Source: Staphylococcus sp. IVB6240
GTDB taxonomy: Bacteria > Bacillota > Bacilli > Staphylococcales > Staphylococcaceae
Reading direction: 5' to 3'
NCBI RefSeq assembly: GCF_025558425.1
Contig: NZ_CP094718.1
Coordinates: 496,001 to 560,000, forward strand
DNA length: 64,000 nt
Position numbers and translations under genes: made by a program. Positions within the stretch are counted from its first letter, which is position 1, and every line of letters begins with the position of its first letter. The notes under the pieces were generated by a model. It had not been told where the DNA came from. It did no database searches and worked only from the letters and a program-made list of their open reading frames with translations. Shown here piece by piece: positions 26,977 through 35,521 of the stretch.

Positions 26977-26982
26977 TATAAT
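26977..26982 (+). promoter_or_regulatory. -10 element for the terminal island gene
   Basis: TGCTATAAT at 26974-26982 is an extended -10 box, 24 bases before the ATG at 27007, with GATGGGGTG as ribosome site. No good -35 is seen. It suggests expression independent of the packaging genes. Confidence 0.5.
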
Positions 26983-27006
26983 AGAGTAAAAAGATGGGGT
27001 GAAAAT

Positions 27007-27375
27007 ATGATTAATTTAAGTCATAGAGATTTCGTAAAAAGAAAGATTGAATTTGCAGACTTTAGAATTAAAAGCTTGTATGAAAAGATAATTGATCCAG
27101 AAGCGAATAGCTTTGATAAAGATGAGATTATTATTTTAAACGAAGTGTATTCAACATTAGAAAGTATTGAATTATTTTGCTTTACCCATGAACATTTTGA
27201 ACGATTTAATGAGGAGTACGCTTCAGAGGCTAAGAAAATTTATAATATTATGAGCGAAATGGTTCGGGATAATGATAGAAATACATCATGGCTTTATGAT
27301 GAATATGAAGGGTACAAGAAGTCATTTGATATGACAATTGAAACATTAGAATTACCAGATAAAGTCTGGGAATGA
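27007..27375 (+). CDS. Candidate cargo gene next to attR, unknown
   Basis: A 122-residue acidic, helical protein with good ribosome site and its own extended -10 box. It has no signal peptide and no motif I recognise; aromatic-rich helices ([34 protein letters not shown]) dominate. In PICIs the gene next to the right att site and outside the regulated operons is often cargo, including phage-defence or virulence genes. An accessory role is inferred from position only. Confidence 0.6.
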   Translation: MINLSHRDFVKRKIEFADFRIKSLYEKIIDPEANSFDKDEIIILNEVYSTLESIELFCFTHEHFERFNEEYASEAKKIYNIMSEMVRDNDRNTSWLYDEYEGYKKSFDMTIETLELPDKVWE

Positions 27376-27415
27376 TATGAGTGCACAAATTTATGTTGTT
27401 TTTTCAATTTTAACA

Positions 27416-27433
27416 TTTTACACTGATGTGTAA
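27416..27433. repeat. Perfect palindrome near attR
   Basis: TTTACAC, four-base loop, GTGTAAA. No T-run follows, so a terminator role is weak; it may be an excisionase or integrase arm site, as it lies about 70 bases inside attR. Confidence 0.4.
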
Positions 27434-27504
27434 AGTTAACGAAAACGTTGATATGACAGCATTTCAAGGAGGTAGGCAATCAATAAATAACCCCTTTTGC
27501 TAGC

Positions 27505-27533
27505 TCCCGCCGCCTCCACTATAGAGCTTGCAA
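27505..27533 (+). repeat. attR core
   Basis: A 29-base sequence matching attL except T to C at position 9 and T to G at position 20. It starts TCCCGCCGCCTCCACTATA and ends AGCTTGCAA. It marks the right end of the island. Confidence 0.85.
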
Positions 27534-27583
27534 TCCGCGTGGTTGTGGGCTTTTTATTTTTGGTGCCACAGTATTGCCACAGA

Positions 27584-27618
27584 TTAAAAAAACACCACCC
27601 TAAAAAGAGTAGTGTTGA
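27584..27618 (-). terminator. Terminator of the lipoprotein gene
   Basis: On the minus strand, ACACTAC pairs with a GTGGTGT arm and is followed by seven T. Its layout resembles that after the island integrase at 14241-14272. Confidence 0.7.
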
Positions 27619-27626
27619 TATAAATA

Positions 27627-28286
27627 TTATTCATTTATCCCCATGAATTGTGTGGGTTCTTGCATACCATATGGTGATTGTTTACTTAACTCTCGCATCC
27701 TTTGAATGTCTTCCTCTGATGGATTATCCATGTCAATGCCTTCATTTATGGCTTGTTGTCTCGCCTTATTAAGAGGTTCTTGTTGTATCGTTGGTTGATT
27801 GGAATTTGGATTTGATTCTTGAAGCGTTGTTTCATCTTGAGGTGTAATATATTTTGGACTTCGTTTTTTAAAATCTTCATAATTCGCCTTTTCTTCAGGG
27901 CTCATGTCATCAAAAATGTTAATAACATCTCCAGTATGTTTATTAACCACCCCACATACTTTCATAGGTGTGCCAGCAGCATCTCTGACAAGGTGTTCAA
28001 TGTAATATTCATTTTCGTTACTTCGATTTAAATTTGTTTTAAATTCTAAAATTTGCCCTTCACTCAGGCCTTTAACATTAATATAATAATCATGGAGTAT
28101 TTTTTCAGCGTCTTGTGGTGAAATCTGTGTCGCAGATGTTTGGTTACTGAAATTATTTTGATTTTTAATTGTTGATTGTTCATCAGTATGCCTCTGTTTA
28201 TTCTCATGATTACTTGAATCATTTTGGGGTGAACATCCACATAAAACGAATGAGCTTACAAAAATGATACATAAAGCTTTTTTCAT
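27627..28286 (-). CDS. Lipoprotein of unknown function
   Basis: A 219-residue secreted lipoprotein: residues 1-17 are a signal peptide ending in the lipobox LCGC, followed by an Asn/Gln/Ser-rich linker and a domain from about 55 to 140 (DAEKILHDYYINVKGLSEGQILEFKTNLN ...). The start at 28286 follows AAGGAG at proper distance; an ATG at 28295 is too close. It lies beyond attR and its 3' flank resembles the island's left flank, so it may belong to the remains of an older ssrA-inserted element. No function can be assigned. Confidence 0.7.
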   Translation of the reverse strand: MKKALCIIFVSSFVLCGCSPQNDSSNHENKQRHTDEQSTIKNQNNFSNQTSATQISPQDAEKILHDYYINVKGLSEGQILEFKTNLNRSNENEYYIEHLVRDAAGTPMKVCGVVNKHTGDVINIFDDMSPEEKANYEDFKKRSPKYITPQDETTLQESNPNSNQPTIQQEPLNKARQQAINEGIDMDNPSEEDIQRMRELSKQSPYGMQEPTQFMGINE

Positions 28287-28513
28287 TCTAAACATCTCCT
28301 TATACATATATAATTATACATGATAATGATATTTATTTAATGTAATTTAAAGTAATAAATATCAATTAAAATGAGAGAAGAAAGAATATTGCTTTATTTC
28401 AATTGTTATTTAGACGTTTAATATAGCATCATCGAAATGAATGGAAGGCCTGTCATTCTAGCAATTATCATTTTTTAGTGTTTTATCATAATAGTGAACA
28501 AAGGGGGATTTTT

Positions 28514-28753
28514 ATGAAGGGATTGCTAAAAACTTTTCTCAGCACATTCATTGCCGGTGTTGTTTTGATAATAGTGGTGAAACTGATTGGCTATGTGCCA
28601 CCTAATCCACGTTTCTTTAATGTGGTTGATCGTATCACTTTTACGCATTTTTTTGAAAATCGTATTTATGATAATTGGCTGATGTTTGCTTTTCTATTTG
28701 CGATGATCTTAACAGTTCTAGATATGGCATCTGATAAAGATAAAAATAAATAG
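28514..28753 (+). CDS. Small two-helix membrane protein
   Basis: A 79-residue protein with hydrophobic helices at about residues 8-27 and 52-70, ending in a charged tail. The ATG at 28514 follows AAAGGGGGA. It belongs to no family I recognise. It is followed by a bidirectional terminator and the convergent ohr gene. Confidence 0.6.
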   Translation: MKGLLKTFLSTFIAGVVLIIVVKLIGYVPPNPRFFNVVDRITFTHFFENRIYDNWLMFAFLFAMILTVLDMASDKDKNK

Positions 28754-28762
28754 TTTATAAAA

Positions 28763-28806
28763 AATGGGTACGCTGATCTTAAGTTGATCGGCATACCCGT
28801 TTTTTA
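28763..28806. terminator. Bidirectional terminator
   Basis: GGGTACGCTGATC pairs with a GATCGGCATACCC arm, with A-rich left and T-rich right flanks. It serves the membrane-protein gene and the convergent ohr gene. Confidence 0.85.
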
Positions 28807-28812
28807 TCTTAA

Positions 28813-29232
28813 TTATTCTACGACTTCTACACTTAAAGCGACATCAACGTTTCCGTTAATTGCTTTTGAATAAGGGCAGAATTCATGTGCTTGTTGTAAA
28901 GATTTTTCTGCGTCTTCTTGACTCATGTTTTTAACTTTTGCATGAATGTCTACTTCTAATTTTGGACTTTCAGCTTCAGCGTCATCTACTAAACGAACTG
29001 TAATTGACACGACTGGTTCTGCTTTACGGAATTTGTTGCGTTTTAAAATTAGATCAAAAGCACCGTTAAAGCATGATGCGTAACCTGCAGCGAATAATTG
29101 CTCAGGGTTTGTTGAATCTGTGTCTGTGTTATCTGGTGGTGTGATTTGTAAGTCTAAAGCTTTATCGTCAGTTTGAACAGTACCTTTACGGCCACCTGTG
29201 TTAGTTGCTGTTGTTTCATAAATAATTGACAT
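28813..29232 (-). CDS. ohr: Organic hydroperoxide resistance protein, Ohr/OsmC family
   Basis: A 139-residue thiol peroxidase that reduces organic hydroperoxides. Both redox cysteines are present: Cys54 in [12 protein letters not shown] and Cys119 in EFCPYSKAI; the Arg in the N-terminal GGRKGTV is also conserved. Length suits Ohr rather than longer OsmC. The start follows GGAGGCAATC on the minus strand. It is divergent from the D-lactate dehydrogenase gene; no OhrR regulator lies next to it. Confidence 0.93.
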   Translation of the reverse strand: MSIIYETTATNTGGRKGTVQTDDKALDLQITPPDNTDTDSTNPEQLFAAGYASCFNGAFDLILKRNKFRKAEPVVSITVRLVDDAEAESPKLEVDIHAKVKNMSQEDAEKSLQQAHEFCPYSKAINGNVDVALSVEVVE

Positions 29233-29367
29233 AATGATTGCCTCCTTAAAATGGTCTTTTCATTATACTCCCCTTAAGACGTGATTCAAATAATTTAGCT
29301 TTTCAAATCTAAAAAATTGCGATATAGTTATTCTATTCTGAAAAAACTGATAACTAAGGGTGATGTT

Positions 29368-30372
29368 ATGAAGAAAATTAAAGTATTTGATGTCAGAGTA
29401 GATGAACAACCTGCATTACAAAGATGGATTGAGCAACATAAAGATGAAGTAGAGGTCGTTTTAACAGAGGATAGTTTAGGCGGAGAACATCTGTCACAAC
29501 TTGAAGATATTGATGGTATTACGATTTCACAAATGACTAAGGTAGATCCAAATTATTTTAAAGTGTTGGCGGATAATGGTATTCACCATATCGCACAGCG
29601 TTCTGCAGGATTTGATATGTATGACTTACCAGCTGCGAACGAAGCAGGCATTAAAATCTCAAATGTCCCAAGTTATTCTCCGCAATCAATTGCTGAATTT
29701 GCAGTGACAAGAACTTTAGCCTTAGTACGTCATACTGATCGTATTGATCGCAATGTGGCTGTACAAGATTTCACATGGGATTTAGAGGTACAAGGACGTA
29801 CAATAGAATCTCTGAAAGTTGGTGTGCTTGGTACAGGACGAATTGGCAGTCGTGCTGCAAAAATTTTCAACGGCTTCGGTGCAGAAGTTGTGGCATATGA
29901 TTTAGCACCAAATCCAGAATTAGAAAATGTGCTCACATATGTAGATTCATTGGAAGAGTTAGTGAAAGATATTGATGTATTAACAATACATATCCCAGGT
30001 TCACCCGAAAACAAATACGTTGTGAATGAGGCGGTGTTAAGTCATGCGAAACCAGGATTACTCGTCATTAATACAGCGCGTGGTGTTGTATTAGATACAG
30101 AAGCATTAATTCGTAAGTTGGATGATGGTACTGTAGCTGCTGCTGCTATTGATACGTATGAAAATGAAGGACCATACTTTACACATGATTGGACAAATAA
30201 ACCATTAGAAGATCCGATTTTAAGTCACCTACTTGAACGTGACGAAGTTTTAATCTCCCCTCATGTCGCTTTTTATACAGATGAAGCGGTTCAAAACTTA
30301 GTTGATATTCCATTGGATGACGTATTATCATATATTAATACGCAAACTGCAGATCATATTGTCAATCCATAA
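29368..30372 (+). CDS. ldhD: D-lactate dehydrogenase
   Basis: Reduces pyruvate to D-lactate with NADH; D-2-hydroxyacid dehydrogenase family. The 334-residue protein has the nucleotide-binding GVLGTGRIGSRAAKIF near 145-165, with aspartate in VAYDLAPN favouring NAD, the catalytic arginine in INTARG near 230, glutamate near 259 and histidine in ISPHVAFYTDEA near 295. The Tyr-Asp-Met FDMYDLPAANEAG segment is typical of the D-lactate group. ATG 29368 follows AAGGGTGATG. It is 18 bases upstream of aroD. Confidence 0.88.
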   Translation: MKKIKVFDVRVDEQPALQRWIEQHKDEVEVVLTEDSLGGEHLSQLEDIDGITISQMTKVDPNYFKVLADNGIHHIAQRSAGFDMYDLPAANEAGIKISNVPSYSPQSIAEFAVTRTLALVRHTDRIDRNVAVQDFTWDLEVQGRTIESLKVGVLGTGRIGSRAAKIFNGFGAEVVAYDLAPNPELENVLTYVDSLEELVKDIDVLTIHIPGSPENKYVVNEAVLSHAKPGLLVINTARGVVLDTEALIRKLDDGTVAAAAIDTYENEGPYFTHDWTNKPLEDPILSHLLERDEVLISPHVAFYTDEAVQNLVDIPLDDVLSYINTQTADHIVNP

Positions 30373-30390
30373 ATAGAAAAGGTGAATGAA

Positions 30391-31101
30391 GTGAAACCCC
30401 AAATTGTTGCAAGTCTTATGCCGAAATCACAGCGTTTAACTGCGCATGAATTAGAAAAAGCAACTGAAAATATACCTTATTTTGATATTTTAGAATTACG
30501 CATTGATGCCATACCAAGTTGTGATATTGAGATGGTTGAACAAATGGTGAGCGCCTTAAAAGAGCTGAATGGATCATTTCAGATTCTTGTCACGTATCGC
30601 ACCCAATCACAGGGGGGAGAGGGTGACCTAGAGGAATCAGCATATCAACAATTACTCGTTGATTTGAGTAAGCTAACGCAAATTGACTTTATCGACGTGG
30701 AATGGGAGCCAGAGGTTGATCGCAGCATGACATGCCAAAAGATGCTTGCGCAAGGTGCTATGATTGTTGCCTCATATCATAACTTCAATGAAACCCCTTC
30801 ACTCGATGTCATGAAAAAAACGTATTTTCGTCTTTCTCAAATGGGGGCAAGTCATGTAAAAATTGCCGTTATGCCACAATCGAGAGAAGATGTTTTACGC
30901 GTGTTACATGCAGTTTCAGAGGCAAGTGATGCACTGACACAATGGGTGACAGGTATTTCGATGTCTCATTTAGGCTTGATAACACGTACAGCACAATCTG
31001 CTTTTGGAGGTTGTTTATCATTTGGTGCATTGGAAGAAGCGGTAGCACCTGGCCAAATTTCGGTGAGGCAACTCTTTGATGCAGTAAAGCTATACGATTG
31101 A
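30391..31101 (+). CDS. aroD: 3-dehydroquinate dehydratase, type I
   Basis: Third step of the shikimate pathway, removing water from 3-dehydroquinate through a Schiff base. The protein is 236 residues from GTG 30391, chosen because AAAAGGTGAA is upstream. The general acid/base His130 lies in SYHNFNETP and the Schiff-base Lys157 in SHVKIAVMP; the N-terminal LELRIDAI strand and the C-terminal SMSHLGLITR motif match the family. It shares a direction with the lactate dehydrogenase gene and the following nitroreductase. Confidence 0.93.
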   Translation: MKPQIVASLMPKSQRLTAHELEKATENIPYFDILELRIDAIPSCDIEMVEQMVSALKELNGSFQILVTYRTQSQGGEGDLEESAYQQLLVDLSKLTQIDFIDVEWEPEVDRSMTCQKMLAQGAMIVASYHNFNETPSLDVMKKTYFRLSQMGASHVKIAVMPQSREDVLRVLHAVSEASDALTQWVTGISMSHLGLITRTAQSAFGGCLSFGALEEAVAPGQISVRQLFDAVKLYD

Positions 31102-31162
31102 TAATTGGTATGAAATTTCGTATAATTGATAATAGTTATCAATCTATAAGGGGTAGATAGAG

Positions 31163-31711
31163 ATGGAACTTCAAGACGCCATTAAGAATCGTAGAAGTAT
31201 CAAGAAGTTCAAACACGACATGCATATCGATGATGCAGCAGTACATCAAGCAATCATTGATGCTGCAGAAGCACCAAATCATGGTATGAGAGAGCCATGG
31301 CGTACAGTTTATGTACCAAAGTATAAGTTGGGTGAAATGAGTAGAGAGATTTCTCGCTATGCGTTTCCAAAGGAGCCAGAAAAACAGCAAAGTCATTATG
31401 ATGCGGTAACAAATCTAGGTGGTTTTGTTGCGTTGATTATGAAATGTGATACGCGTCAACGTGAAGAAAATGAAAATTATCTCGCTGTTGGTGCATTTGC
31501 ACAGAATTTATTGCTATTGCTTTACGAACAAGGTATTGGTACATGTTGGAAAACACCACAATATATTTTCAATCCAAAAGTACGACAAGCATTTGGTGTG
31601 TTACCTGATGAACGTCTTGTAGGCTTTATATATTTAACAGACCTTAAAGAAGAAGACAAGATGAAGAAATGTGAGAGAAAAAATAGAGGTCTTGTGACTG
31701 ATTTTATTTAA
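31163..31711 (+). CDS. Nitroreductase family protein
   Basis: A 182-residue FMN-dependent oxidoreductase. FMN-binding NRRSIKKF lies near the N terminus; EAPNHGMREPWRTVYV near 35-50, the AVGAFAQNLLLLLYEQGIGTCW helix near 110-130 and the final RKNRGLVTDFI fit the YdjA/DrgA-like subgroup. Its natural substrate is unknown. Ribosome site AAGGGGTAG is good. It ends before a strong bidirectional terminator. Confidence 0.85.
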   Translation: MELQDAIKNRRSIKKFKHDMHIDDAAVHQAIIDAAEAPNHGMREPWRTVYVPKYKLGEMSREISRYAFPKEPEKQQSHYDAVTNLGGFVALIMKCDTRQREENENYLAVGAFAQNLLLLLYEQGIGTCWKTPQYIFNPKVRQAFGVLPDERLVGFIYLTDLKEEDKMKKCERKNRGLVTDFI

Positions 31712-31716
31712 AAAAC

Positions 31717-31759
31717 AACGCGTATGAAATGGAGGTTCCAGTTTCATACGCGTTTTTGT
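31717..31759. terminator. Bidirectional terminator
   Basis: Perfect AACGCGTATGAAA/TTTCATACGCGTT stem with an internal TGGA/TCCA extension and T-run. It separates the nitroreductase gene from the convergent thioredoxin gene. Confidence 0.92.
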
Positions 31760-31763
31760 CATC

Positions 31764-32087
31764 TTATTTACCAAAACTTTCAGCTAAGAATGATTCAACT
31801 TGTTCTGGTGTTTTAGCATTTGCAGAATGTAAGTGGTGTAGCTTCTCACCATTTTGGAAAATTAAAATACTTGGAATACCCATAACATCATGTTTTGTTG
31901 CTGCTTCTTCAACTTCGTCACGATCTACAACGTACCAAGTATACTCATTATATTTTTTAACGATTGGATCAATCCACATATCCATTACTTTACAGTCAGG
32001 GCACCAGCCTGCTTCGAATTTTACGATGACTGGTTCTGCACTTTGGATCACTTCATTGAATTGTGACATATCTTTAATAGCTTGCAT
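31764..32087 (-). CDS. Thioredoxin-family protein with WCPDC motif
   Basis: A 107-residue thioredoxin-fold protein. The redox motif is WCPDC near residues 28-32 and a cis-proline segment MGIPSILIF lies near 70; the partner motif DRDEVEE suits YtpP-like proteins. It probably reduces low-molecular-weight thiol or protein disulfides in the cytoplasm. The start follows GAGGCATTTTTC on the minus strand. Neighbouring genes include two other thiol-related proteins. Confidence 0.85.
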   Translation of the reverse strand: MQAIKDMSQFNEVIQSAEPVIVKFEAGWCPDCKVMDMWIDPIVKKYNEYTWYVVDRDEVEEAATKHDVMGIPSILIFQNGEKLHHLHSANAKTPEQVESFLAESFGK

Positions 32088-32280
32088 GAAAAATGCCTCC
32101 TCTTATTCTTTCGTAAGCTCATTATATCGAAATTAAAAAGGGAAGTCATTCAAATTGCAACTGCTTGCTGTATAAGATGACGTAATTTATAAAGTGTTAA
32201 ATAATAATTTTTTTATAAAAAAGAGCAATATTTTTAAATGTTTGTTATATTTGAGTTAAGTGAATACAGGAGGTATGTTT

Positions 32281-32634
32281 ATGATAAAGTTTTATCAATA
32301 CAAAAATTGTACAACTTGTAAAAAGGCCGCTAAGTTTTTAACAGAGCAAGGTGTGAGCTTTGAACCAATTGATATTGTACAGCTTAACCCTACGAAAGAA
32401 GAATTTGAAAAAATTGTAGCATCTACGGGAATAGAAGTTAAAAAATTATTTAATACACACGGTGCAAAATATCGTGAGTTAAATTTAAAAGATAAACTTC
32501 CAGAGATGTCAGACGATGAAATGTTAGAATTGCTAGCAACAGATGGTATGTTAGTGAAACGACCATTGGCAGTTTCTGGAGATAAAGTGACTGTTGGATT
32601 CAAAGAAGAAACTTATCGAGAAACGTGGCTGTAA
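32281..32634 (+). CDS. ArsC/Spx-family reductase-like protein
   Basis: A 117-residue protein of the ArsC/Spx superfamily. The N-terminal YKNCTTCKKA has the CxxC pair, and the family helix NPTKEEFEKIVASTGIEVKKLFNTHG follows. The C-terminal LLATDGMLVKRPLAV is conserved and contains the RP pair. It lacks a clear RNA-polymerase-binding character of Spx, so a YusI-like reductase is likely. ATG 32281 follows AGGAGG; the earlier in-frame ATG is too close to that site. Confidence 0.82.
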   Translation: MIKFYQYKNCTTCKKAAKFLTEQGVSFEPIDIVQLNPTKEEFEKIVASTGIEVKKLFNTHGAKYRELNLKDKLPEMSDDEMLELLATDGMLVKRPLAVSGDKVTVGFKEETYRETWL

Positions 32635-32703
32635 GAAAATAGTTGATAGATATTCAGCAATGTGTCAGAATGAATGTAACATTAACAATTGGAGGGGATT
32701 CAA

Positions 32704-33084
32704 GTGGCAGTGCCAAGTAATTTAAAATATTCAAAAGAACATGAATGGGTAAAAGTGGAAGGTAATACAGCACTTATCGGTATTACTGATTTCGCACAAA
32801 ATGAATTAGGCGATATCGTATTCGTTGAGCTTCCAGAAGTTGACGATGAAGTAACAGAAGGCGATACATTCGGTAGCGTAGAATCTGTAAAAACAGTTTC
32901 TGAACTTTATTCACCAGTATCAGGTAAAGTTGTTGAAGTTAACGAAAGCTTAGAAGATGAGCCAGAAGCTGTTAACGAATCACCATACGAAAATGCATGG
33001 ATGGTTAAAGTTGAATTATCAGACGAAAGTGAGTTAGACGCATTAATGGATGCAGCTGCTTACGAAGAAATGATTGGCGAATAA
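32704..33084 (+). CDS. gcvH: Glycine cleavage system H protein
   Basis: The 126-residue lipoyl carrier of glycine cleavage; in staphylococci it also passes lipoyl or octanoyl groups to other complexes. The lipoylated lysine is Lys63 in [16 protein letters not shown]; the flanking [16 protein letters not shown] strand and the C-terminal [11 protein letters not shown] are typical. The GTG at 32704 is chosen as the start since GGAGGGG lies upstream. The other cleavage genes are not in the window, but lipA at 53794 is. Confidence 0.95.
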   Translation: MAVPSNLKYSKEHEWVKVEGNTALIGITDFAQNELGDIVFVELPEVDDEVTEGDTFGSVESVKTVSELYSPVSGKVVEVNESLEDEPEAVNESPYENAWMVKVELSDESELDALMDAAAYEEMIGE

Positions 33085-33094
33085 TAATACTAAA

Positions 33095-33138
33095 TTTCCG
33101 GAATGAAAATGTGAATCACAATTTCATTCCGGATTTTT
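33095..33138 (+). terminator. Terminator after gcvH
   Basis: TCCGGAATGAAA pairs with TTTCATTCCGGA, followed by TTTTT. Confidence 0.9.
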
Positions 33139-33223
33139 GTATATAAAGAAGCCGATATAGTAGCATAACTTTGTATAAGGTGCTACTCTCAACCTAGAAT
33201 AACAAGGTGAGAGGTTGTACAAG

Positions 33224-33541
33224 ATGACACAGAATCACACACAAGATGAGGTGCTGACAGAACACTTTGATGAAGAAGTTCATCTCATTTTTGGATATAC
33301 AAGCATGTGTGGGACATGCAAAGTTTCTGAACACATGTTAGATATTGCCAATAAGATTTTGGCGTTACCGTTAACGAAGGTGAATTTAAATTTTTATCCA
33401 GAATTTAATCAAGAAAATAAGATTATGTCAGTACCTGTTTTACTGATCATGAAAAAAGATCAAGAGGTTGAAAGGCTCTATGCATTTCAGTCAGTACCTT
33501 TTTTGTTAGAAAAAATAAAAAAAGTTATTGACGAATCTTGA
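33224..33541 (+). CDS. Thioredoxin-like protein with CGTC motif
   Basis: A 105-residue thioredoxin-fold protein. The active-site pair is MCGTCKVSEHM near residues 27-37 and the cis-proline lies in IMSVPVLLIM near 65. It lacks a Trp before the first cysteine, as in other thioredoxin-like proteins. The ATG at 33224 is preferred over the upstream in-frame ATG at 33215. The metNIQ promoter overlaps its 3' end. The physiological partner is unknown. Confidence 0.78.
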   Translation: MTQNHTQDEVLTEHFDEEVHLIFGYTSMCGTCKVSEHMLDIANKILALPLTKVNLNFYPEFNQENKIMSVPVLLIMKKDQEVERLYAFQSVPFLLEKIKKVIDES

Positions 33542-33556
33542 TTGCGGTGGTATGAT
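33528..33556 (+). promoter_or_regulatory. Promoter of the methionine transport operon
   Basis: TTGACG (33528-33533), 17-base spacer and TATGAT (33551-33556). Transcription would begin near 33563, just before the riboswitch. The -35 lies inside the end of the thioredoxin-like gene. Confidence 0.8.
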
Positions 33557-33579
33557 TTAAACAATTCAATATTCAGAAA

Positions 33580-33748
33580 ACTCTTATCACGAGTGGTGGA
33601 GGGATGTGCCCTGTGAAGCCCGGCAACCGTCTAGTAATAGAAATGGTGCCAAGTCACATAAAGTTGTAACAAACTTTTGAAGATGAGAGAAAGGTACCTT
33701 ATAAATTGCCTTCTCTTTCATTTCAAAAGAGAAGGCAATTTTTATTTG
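33580..33748 (+). promoter_or_regulatory. SAM-I riboswitch (S-box) with terminator
   Basis: Conserved S-box pieces occur in order: CTCTTATC of P1, GAGTGGTGGAGGGA, TGAAGCCCGGCAACC, AAATGGTGCCAA and GATGAGAG. A terminator, GCCTTCTCTT against AAGAGAAGGC with a T-run, ends at about 33748. With S-adenosylmethionine bound, the terminator forms and metNIQ is off. This shows that the downstream transporter is for methionine. Confidence 0.95.
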
Positions 33749-33781
33749 GCGTAAGAGATGCTTAGCACAAGGAGGAGCAAT

Positions 33782-34810
33782 ATGATTGAGCTGAAAAATA
33801 TTGTAAAGAAATATGAAAGCAAATCCAAATCTGTCACTGCAGTCGATCATGTCAATTTAAATATTGATAAAGGAACGATTTATGGCATTATTGGATTCTC
33901 TGGGGCAGGTAAAAGTACGCTTGTAAGGCTTTTTAACTACCTAGAGACACCGACATCGGGCGACGTCATCATTGGTGGCGATAATATCGTTGAATTAAGC
34001 AAACAAGCATTACGCCAAAAGAGACAAAAAGTAAGCATGATTTTCCAACATTTCAATTTATTATGGTCACGAACTGTTTTAGATAATATTAAGTTCCCAT
34101 TAGAAATTGCAGGTGTCCCTAAAGCGGAAGCCGTAGAAAAAGCGAAGTCATTAGTAGAACGCGTTGGTTTGGCCGGCCGTGAACATGCATATCCATCAGA
34201 ATTGTCAGGTGGTCAAAAACAGCGTGTTGGGATTGCTCGAGCATTAGCAAATGATCCAGAAGTGCTATTGTGTGACGAAGCGACAAGTGCGCTAGATCCA
34301 CAAACCACTGATGAGATTTTAGATTTATTACTACAGTTGAAGAAAGAACAAAACCTCACAATTATTATCATCACACATGAAATGCACGTGATTCGTCGTG
34401 TATGTGATGAAGTTGCCGTGATGGAAAATGGCCGTGTCATTGAAGAAGGGAAAGTATCAGAAGTTTTTGAAAACCCACAACATCAAGTGACACGTCGATT
34501 TGTTCAAGAAGACTTGCAACCAGAACATGACTTCGAAAGTATTGCGAATGCATTACCACTTGAAACAGGTGACAGGGTCATCAAGTTAACATTCTCTGGT
34601 GAAAATACGACGCAACCAGTCGTTTCATATATCGCAAGAAAACATAATGTCACTGTGAATATTTTAGAAGGCAATATCAAACAAGCAAAAACGGGTGCAG
34701 CAGGATTTTTACTCCTACATATCCCAGCTATTTCACAGGAAAACTTTAATCATTTACAACATGATTTAGAGTTGCAAAACATTCTAGTTGAGGTGATTAA
34801 ACATGGGTAA
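33782..34810 (+). CDS. metN: Methionine ABC transporter ATP-binding protein
   Basis: The 342-residue ATPase of the D/L-methionine importer. Walker [10 protein letters not shown] is at 38-46, the signature LSGGQKQR near 140, Walker [14 protein letters not shown] near 160 and the His-loop IIITHEMHV near 195. The C-terminal NIL domain (about 265-342) is the regulatory methionine-sensing domain. ATG 33782 follows AGGAGGAGC; the upstream in-frame ATG is not needed. It overlaps metI by 8 bases, under control of the SAM riboswitch. Confidence 0.95.
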   Translation: MIELKNIVKKYESKSKSVTAVDHVNLNIDKGTIYGIIGFSGAGKSTLVRLFNYLETPTSGDVIIGGDNIVELSKQALRQKRQKVSMIFQHFNLLWSRTVLDNIKFPLEIAGVPKAEAVEKAKSLVERVGLAGREHAYPSELSGGQKQRVGIARALANDPEVLLCDEATSALDPQTTDEILDLLLQLKKEQNLTIIIITHEMHVIRRVCDEVAVMENGRVIEEGKVSEVFENPQHQVTRRFVQEDLQPEHDFESIANALPLETGDRVIKLTFSGENTTQPVVSYIARKHNVTVNILEGNIKQAKTGAAGFLLLHIPAISQENFNHLQHDLELQNILVEVIKHG

Positions 34811-35498
34811 GAGTTTTAGTGAAATCTTAAATGAGATGATCACAATGCCAAATATTCGTTGGCCAGAAGTTTGGATTGCAACGTATGAAACACTTTATAT
34901 GACTGTGATTTCAACGGTATTTTCATTTGTACTAGGTTTAGTTTTAGGTATTATCTTATTCTTAACATCTAAGAGTAAGTCGAAGGTTGGTCGTGTATTT
35001 TATAGCATCGTATCATTCTTTGTAAACTTATTCCGTGCTATTCCGTTCATCATTTTAATCTTGCTTTTAATTCCATTTACAAGCTTGATTCTCGGAACAA
35101 TCAGTGGTCCAACGGGTGCGTTACCGGCGTTAATTATCGGTGCTTCACCTTTCTACGGTCGACTTGTTGAAATTGCACTTAAAGAAATTGATAAAGGTGT
35201 TATCGAAGCAGCACGTTCAATGGGGTCAAATACTTGGACAGTGATTTTGAAAGTTTTAATTCCAGAATCATTGCCAGCATTGATTTCAGGTATTACCGTA
35301 ACAGCCATTGCACTTGTAGGATCTACAGCAGTTGCCGGTGTTATCGGTGCCGGTGGTTTAGGTAACTTAGCTTACTTAACTGGTTTTACACGTAACCAAA
35401 ATGACGTTATCTTAGTTTCAACTATCTTAATCTTGATCATCGTTTTTGTAATTCAATTCTTAGGGGATTGGTTTACAAATAAAATAGATAAACGATAA
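34803..35498 (+). CDS. metI: Methionine ABC transporter permease
   Basis: The 231-residue permease of the MetNIQ importer with about five membrane helices. The EAA loop [24 protein letters not shown] near residues 139-162 contacts MetN. The length and [16 protein letters not shown] segment are typical. Translation is coupled to metN through the overlap, and metQ follows 23 bases after the stop. Confidence 0.95.
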   Translation: MGKSFSEILNEMITMPNIRWPEVWIATYETLYMTVISTVFSFVLGLVLGIILFLTSKSKSKVGRVFYSIVSFFVNLFRAIPFIILILLLIPFTSLILGTISGPTGALPALIIGASPFYGRLVEIALKEIDKGVIEAARSMGSNTWTVILKVLIPESLPALISGITVTAIALVGSTAVAGVIGAGGLGNLAYLTGFTRNQNDVILVSTILILIIVFVIQFLGDWFTNKIDKR

Positions 35499-35521
35499 TT
35501 TTTTAAAAGGAGCATATAATT

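Larger units (their letters stand above)
14147..27533. mobile_element. Capsid-forming phage-inducible chromosomal island (cf-PICI) integrated in ssrA
   Basis: A 13.4 kb island bounded by near-identical 29-base att cores. Seen directly: leftward tyrosine integrase and helix-turn-helix repressor; divergent rightward early genes; AEP-type primase and SF3 helicase; a 310-base iteron region; portal, prohead protease, HK97-fold capsid protein, gp6-like connector, HNH nuclease, candidate cos, small and large terminase, ParB-like remnant, head closure protein; one unknown gene next to attR. There are no tail tape-measure, tail fibre, holin, endolysin or late activator genes, so it cannot be a complete prophage. 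Known biology of cf-PICIs: they form their own capsids, package their own DNA and take tails from a helper phage. Classification here is inference from gene content. Confidence 0.88.

Noticed and set aside
14288-27375. Considered as an ordinary defective prophage.
   Set aside because: Replication, control and head genes have intact reading frames and PICI-type order, the ends are clean att sites, and no tail or lysis relics are seen; only one small relic (ParB-like) is broken.
31729-32136. A 135-codon plus-strand frame opposite the thioredoxin gene.
   Set aside because: It begins in the terminator hairpin and is the antisense shadow of a clear WCPDC thioredoxin gene.
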